Positions 62,498 through 64,000 of a stretch of 64,000 bases of DNA are shown here, in pieces. The stretch's first letter is position 1, and each line of letters opens with the position of its first letter. This DNA comes from Oceanispirochaeta sp. M1. GTDB lineage: Bacteria; Spirochaetota; Spirochaetia; DSM-2461. The stretch lies in NCBI RefSeq assembly GCF_003346715.1, contig NZ_QQPQ01000003.1, positions 159,545 through 223,544 of the forward strand, written 5' to 3'. The notes beneath the pieces were generated by a model. That model made no database searches. It had not been told where the DNA came from and saw only the letters and a list, made by a program, of their open reading frames with translations. Position numbers and translations under genes: made by a program.

Positions 62498-62525
62498 AAA
62501 AAAAATCCCTGCCGAAGCAGGGATT
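62498..62525 (-). terminator. Terminator of the aldolase gene
   Basis: On the minus strand AATCCCTGC-TTCG-GCAGGGATT is followed by a T run: a 9-bp stem with a stable TTCG loop. Confidence 0.92.
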
Positions 62526-62548
62526 CCATAAACTATAAAAAGTCTGAA

Positions 62549-63541
62549 TTATGCCTTACCGGCAGATCCCAGTACAGTTTCATTTTTAGCCTTGTACATT
62601 TCTTTCAAAGCATCTCTTGCAGGACCAAGATATTTTCTTGGGTCAAACTCTTCGGGCTTGTCTGCAAAAACTTTTCTGACAGCAGCAGTCATAACAATAC
62701 GGCCATCTGAGTCAATGTTGATTTTACATACAGCAGATTTTGCTGCTCTTCTCAGCTGCTCTTCGGGTATACCTACAGAATCTTTCATTTTTCCGCCATT
62801 GGCATTGATTATAGCAATCTCAGCTGCGGGAACAGAAGATGATCCGTGAAGAACGATGGGGAATCCGGGTATTCTTTTTTCGATTTCTTCAAGTATATCG
62901 AAACGGAGGGGAGGTGGAATAAGAACGCCGTCAGCATTTTTTGTACACTGAGCAGGAGTGAACTTATTAGCTCCGTGAGAAGTTCCGATAGAGATAGCCA
63001 GTGAATCTACATTGGTTTTCTTTACGAATTCTTCTACTTCTTCGGGTCTAGTGTATGTAGATTTTTCAGCTACTACATCATCTTCAACACCTGCAAGAAC
63101 TCCAAGTTCTGCCTCAACAGATACATCAAATTTATGAGCATACTCTACTACTTTTTTAGTAAGAGCAACATTCTCTTCGAAAGAGTGATGTGAAGCGTCA
63201 ATCATTACAGAAGAGAATCCATTGTCGATACAGTCTTTACAAAGTTCGAATGTATCACCATGGTCCAGGTGCAGTGCAATAGGAATCTCACAGCCGAGTT
63301 CTTTTGCATATTCTACAGCACCTCTTGCCATGTTTCTCAGAAGAGTTGCATTGGCATATTTACGGGCACCGGAAGATACCTGTAGAATTACGGGTGATTT
63401 TGTTTCAACACAAGCCTGAATGATGGCCTGCATCTGCTCCATGTTGTTGAAGTTGTATGCGGGAATCGCGTATCCGCCATCTACAGCTTTTTTAAACATT
63501 TCTTTTGTATTAGATAATCCAAGATCTTTATAACTAGTCAC
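62549..63541 (-). CDS. fba: Class II fructose-bisphosphate aldolase
   Basis: A 330-residue zinc-dependent aldolase: HLDHGDT (91-97) with the catalytic Asp and a zinc His, then SVMIDASHHSFEENVALTK and VLHGSSSVP. It splits fructose 1,6-bisphosphate in glycolysis. It is a single-gene unit with its own promoter (63583-63611) and terminator. TAAGGAG lies upstream of the ATG. Confidence 0.96.
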   Translation of the reverse strand: MTSYKDLGLSNTKEMFKKAVDGGYAIPAYNFNNMEQMQAIIQACVETKSPVILQVSSGARKYANATLLRNMARGAVEYAKELGCEIPIALHLDHGDTFELCKDCIDNGFSSVMIDASHHSFEENVALTKKVVEYAHKFDVSVEAELGVLAGVEDDVVAEKSTYTRPEEVEEFVKKTNVDSLAISIGTSHGANKFTPAQCTKNADGVLIPPPLRFDILEEIEKRIPGFPIVLHGSSSVPAAEIAIINANGGKMKDSVGIPEEQLRRAAKSAVCKINIDSDGRIVMTAAVRKVFADKPEEFDPRKYLGPARDALKEMYKAKNETVLGSAGKA

Positions 63542-63582
63542 TATTTACTCCTTAAAAGGTAAAGCTCTATTTGTATAGTTAA

Positions 63583-63611
63583 AATATAGGCATCCACGAA
63601 AATACTGTCAA
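63583..63611 (-). promoter_or_regulatory. Promoter of the aldolase gene
   Basis: TTGACA (63606-63611), 17 bp, TATATT (63583-63588) on the minus strand; the leader to the ATG is about 35 nt. Confidence 0.75.
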
Positions 63612-63702
63612 GTCAAGAGCAATAATAAGTCCTTGTTGTTTTGAAAATTGGATCATATTTTACATATATGAAACAGTACGGAGAATTCTATACAAAAACG
63701 GA

Positions 63703-63731
63703 TTGACCAAGGGCAACCAGACATGTAATAT
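63703..63731 (+). promoter_or_regulatory. Promoter of tRNA-Leu
   Basis: TTGACC (63703-63708), 17 bp, TAATAT (63726-63731). Transcription would start about 6 nt before the tRNA. Confidence 0.7.
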
Positions 63732-63743
63732 AGCTTTTGTGTC

Positions 63744-63827
63744 GCCGGTGTGGTGGAATTGGTAGACACCCGAGACTTAAAATCTCGTGGGCGCAAGCCC
63801 GTACCGGTTCAAGTCCGGTCACCGGCA
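63744..63827 (+). tRNA. tRNA-Leu (anticodon TAA)
   Basis: An 84-nt tRNA: acceptor stem GCCGGTG/CACCGGC, anticodon stem CGAGA/TCTCG around loop CTTAAAA (anticodon at 63778-63780), a long variable arm typical of Leu (TGGGCGCAAGCCCGT) and a T arm with GTTCAAGTC. The CCA end is not encoded. A terminator follows at once. Confidence 0.96.
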
Positions 63828-63837
63828 CAAACTTGAG

Positions 63838-63876
63838 AAGGCTAATTTGTTGTAAAAACGAATTAGCCTTTTTTTT
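63838..63876 (+). terminator. Terminator after tRNA-Leu
   Basis: AAGGCTAATT..AATTAGCCTT, a 10-bp perfect stem, followed by T residues. The group II intron starts 2 bp after the last T. Confidence 0.93.
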
Positions 63877-63877
63877 A

Positions 63878-64000
63878 GTGCGCCCAGCAGGGTGCATCCA
63901 CTTGGGAGTGAAAGTCTCCTGCAGACCCGATAGGGGGAACTGCTAGCTGAACAGCAAGGGTGTCCATTGTGAGGTGGAATCTGAAGGAAGCTGAACGCAA
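63878..64000 (+). mobile_element. 5' end of a bacterial group II intron (runs off the edge)
   Basis: The sequence begins GTGCGCCCAGCAGGGTGC, the usual GUGYG start of a group II intron, and continues with domain I segments typical of these ribozymes (GGGAGTGAAAGTCTCC, GCAAGGGTGTCC, GAGGTGGAATCTGAAGGAAG). Only about 123 nt are in the window; the reverse transcriptase would lie further right. It is inserted just past the tRNA-Leu terminator, a target preferred by class C introns. Confidence 0.8.

Noticed and set aside
63737..63946. Open frames on both strands over tRNA-Leu, the terminator and the intron start
   Set aside because: They translate a structured tRNA and terminator; no ribosome site or family resemblance.
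1..64000. CRISPR arrays, insertion-sequence ends and prophage genes
   Set aside because: No regularly spaced repeats, transposases or phage structural genes were seen; the only mobile element supported is the group II intron at the right edge.

Overview
The window looks like a chromosomal segment of a free-living, probably anaerobic or microaerophilic spirochaete of the Spirochaeta/Oceanispirochaeta/Treponema type. The main evidence is the periplasmic-flagellum gene set: two FlaB core flagellins, two FlaA sheath proteins with signal peptides, FlgN-FlgK-FlgL-FliW-CsrA, FlaG-FliD, and a PlzA-like PilZ protein. Genes are densely packed on both strands. Lipoproteins are common and base composition looks even. 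There is no phage or plasmid block; the only mobile DNA is the 5' end of a group II intron at the right edge.

Layout. 1-11000: housekeeping and stress genes (Nudix hydrolase, LOG-like hydrolase, 23S rRNA methyltransferase, HrpB helicase, nitroreductase, 2-Cys peroxiredoxin, a metzincin-type lipoprotein with a second lipoprotein, a YcaQ-type DNA glycosylase and an aldo/keto reductase). 11000-22500: a tandem SCP2-like protein with a GSA-aminomutase-like enzyme, a response regulator with an HD-GYP domain, a DUF819 membrane protein, a Dabb protein, TetR with a GH2 glycosidase, a MATE exporter, a class III cyclase-like protein and a methyltransferase. 22500-34300: the cobalamin region. A B12 riboswitch on the minus strand leads an exported cobaltochelatase (CbiK) and a BtuFCD-type transporter. 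Divergently, a tightly overlapping operon encodes CobO, CbiA, CbiC, CbiD, a CbiE-CbiL fusion, CbiF, a short CbiG and CbiH. 34300-40100: glycogen synthase, an exported GH3 enzyme, thioredoxin reductase and an exported transglutaminase-like protein. 40200-58200: flagellar and c-di-GMP genes, tsaE-tsaB, a 6S RNA next to zapA, a ZapB-like protein, and infC-rpmI-rplT. 58300-64000: a membrane protein, a lipoprotein, two flaA genes, TatD, class II aldolase, tRNA-Leu(TAA) and the group II intron start.

How the parts connect. The window encodes CsrA and FliW, and both flaB leaders carry the same 12-bp hairpin with a CsrA-type AGGA loop just upstream of the Shine-Dalgarno. This is the arrangement expected for CsrA-FliW-flagellin homeostasis. 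Two HD-GYP phosphodiesterases and two PilZ proteins suggest c-di-GMP control of motility. Three genes with probable redox or stress roles (nitroreductase, Dabb protein, TrxB) share an identical 11-bp imperfect palindrome 25-32 bp upstream of their start codons, which suggests a small undescribed regulon. The peroxiredoxin instead has a PerR/Fur-like 7-1-7 palindrome over its -10 box. All functions come from reading the translated sequences and motifs; no database search was run.
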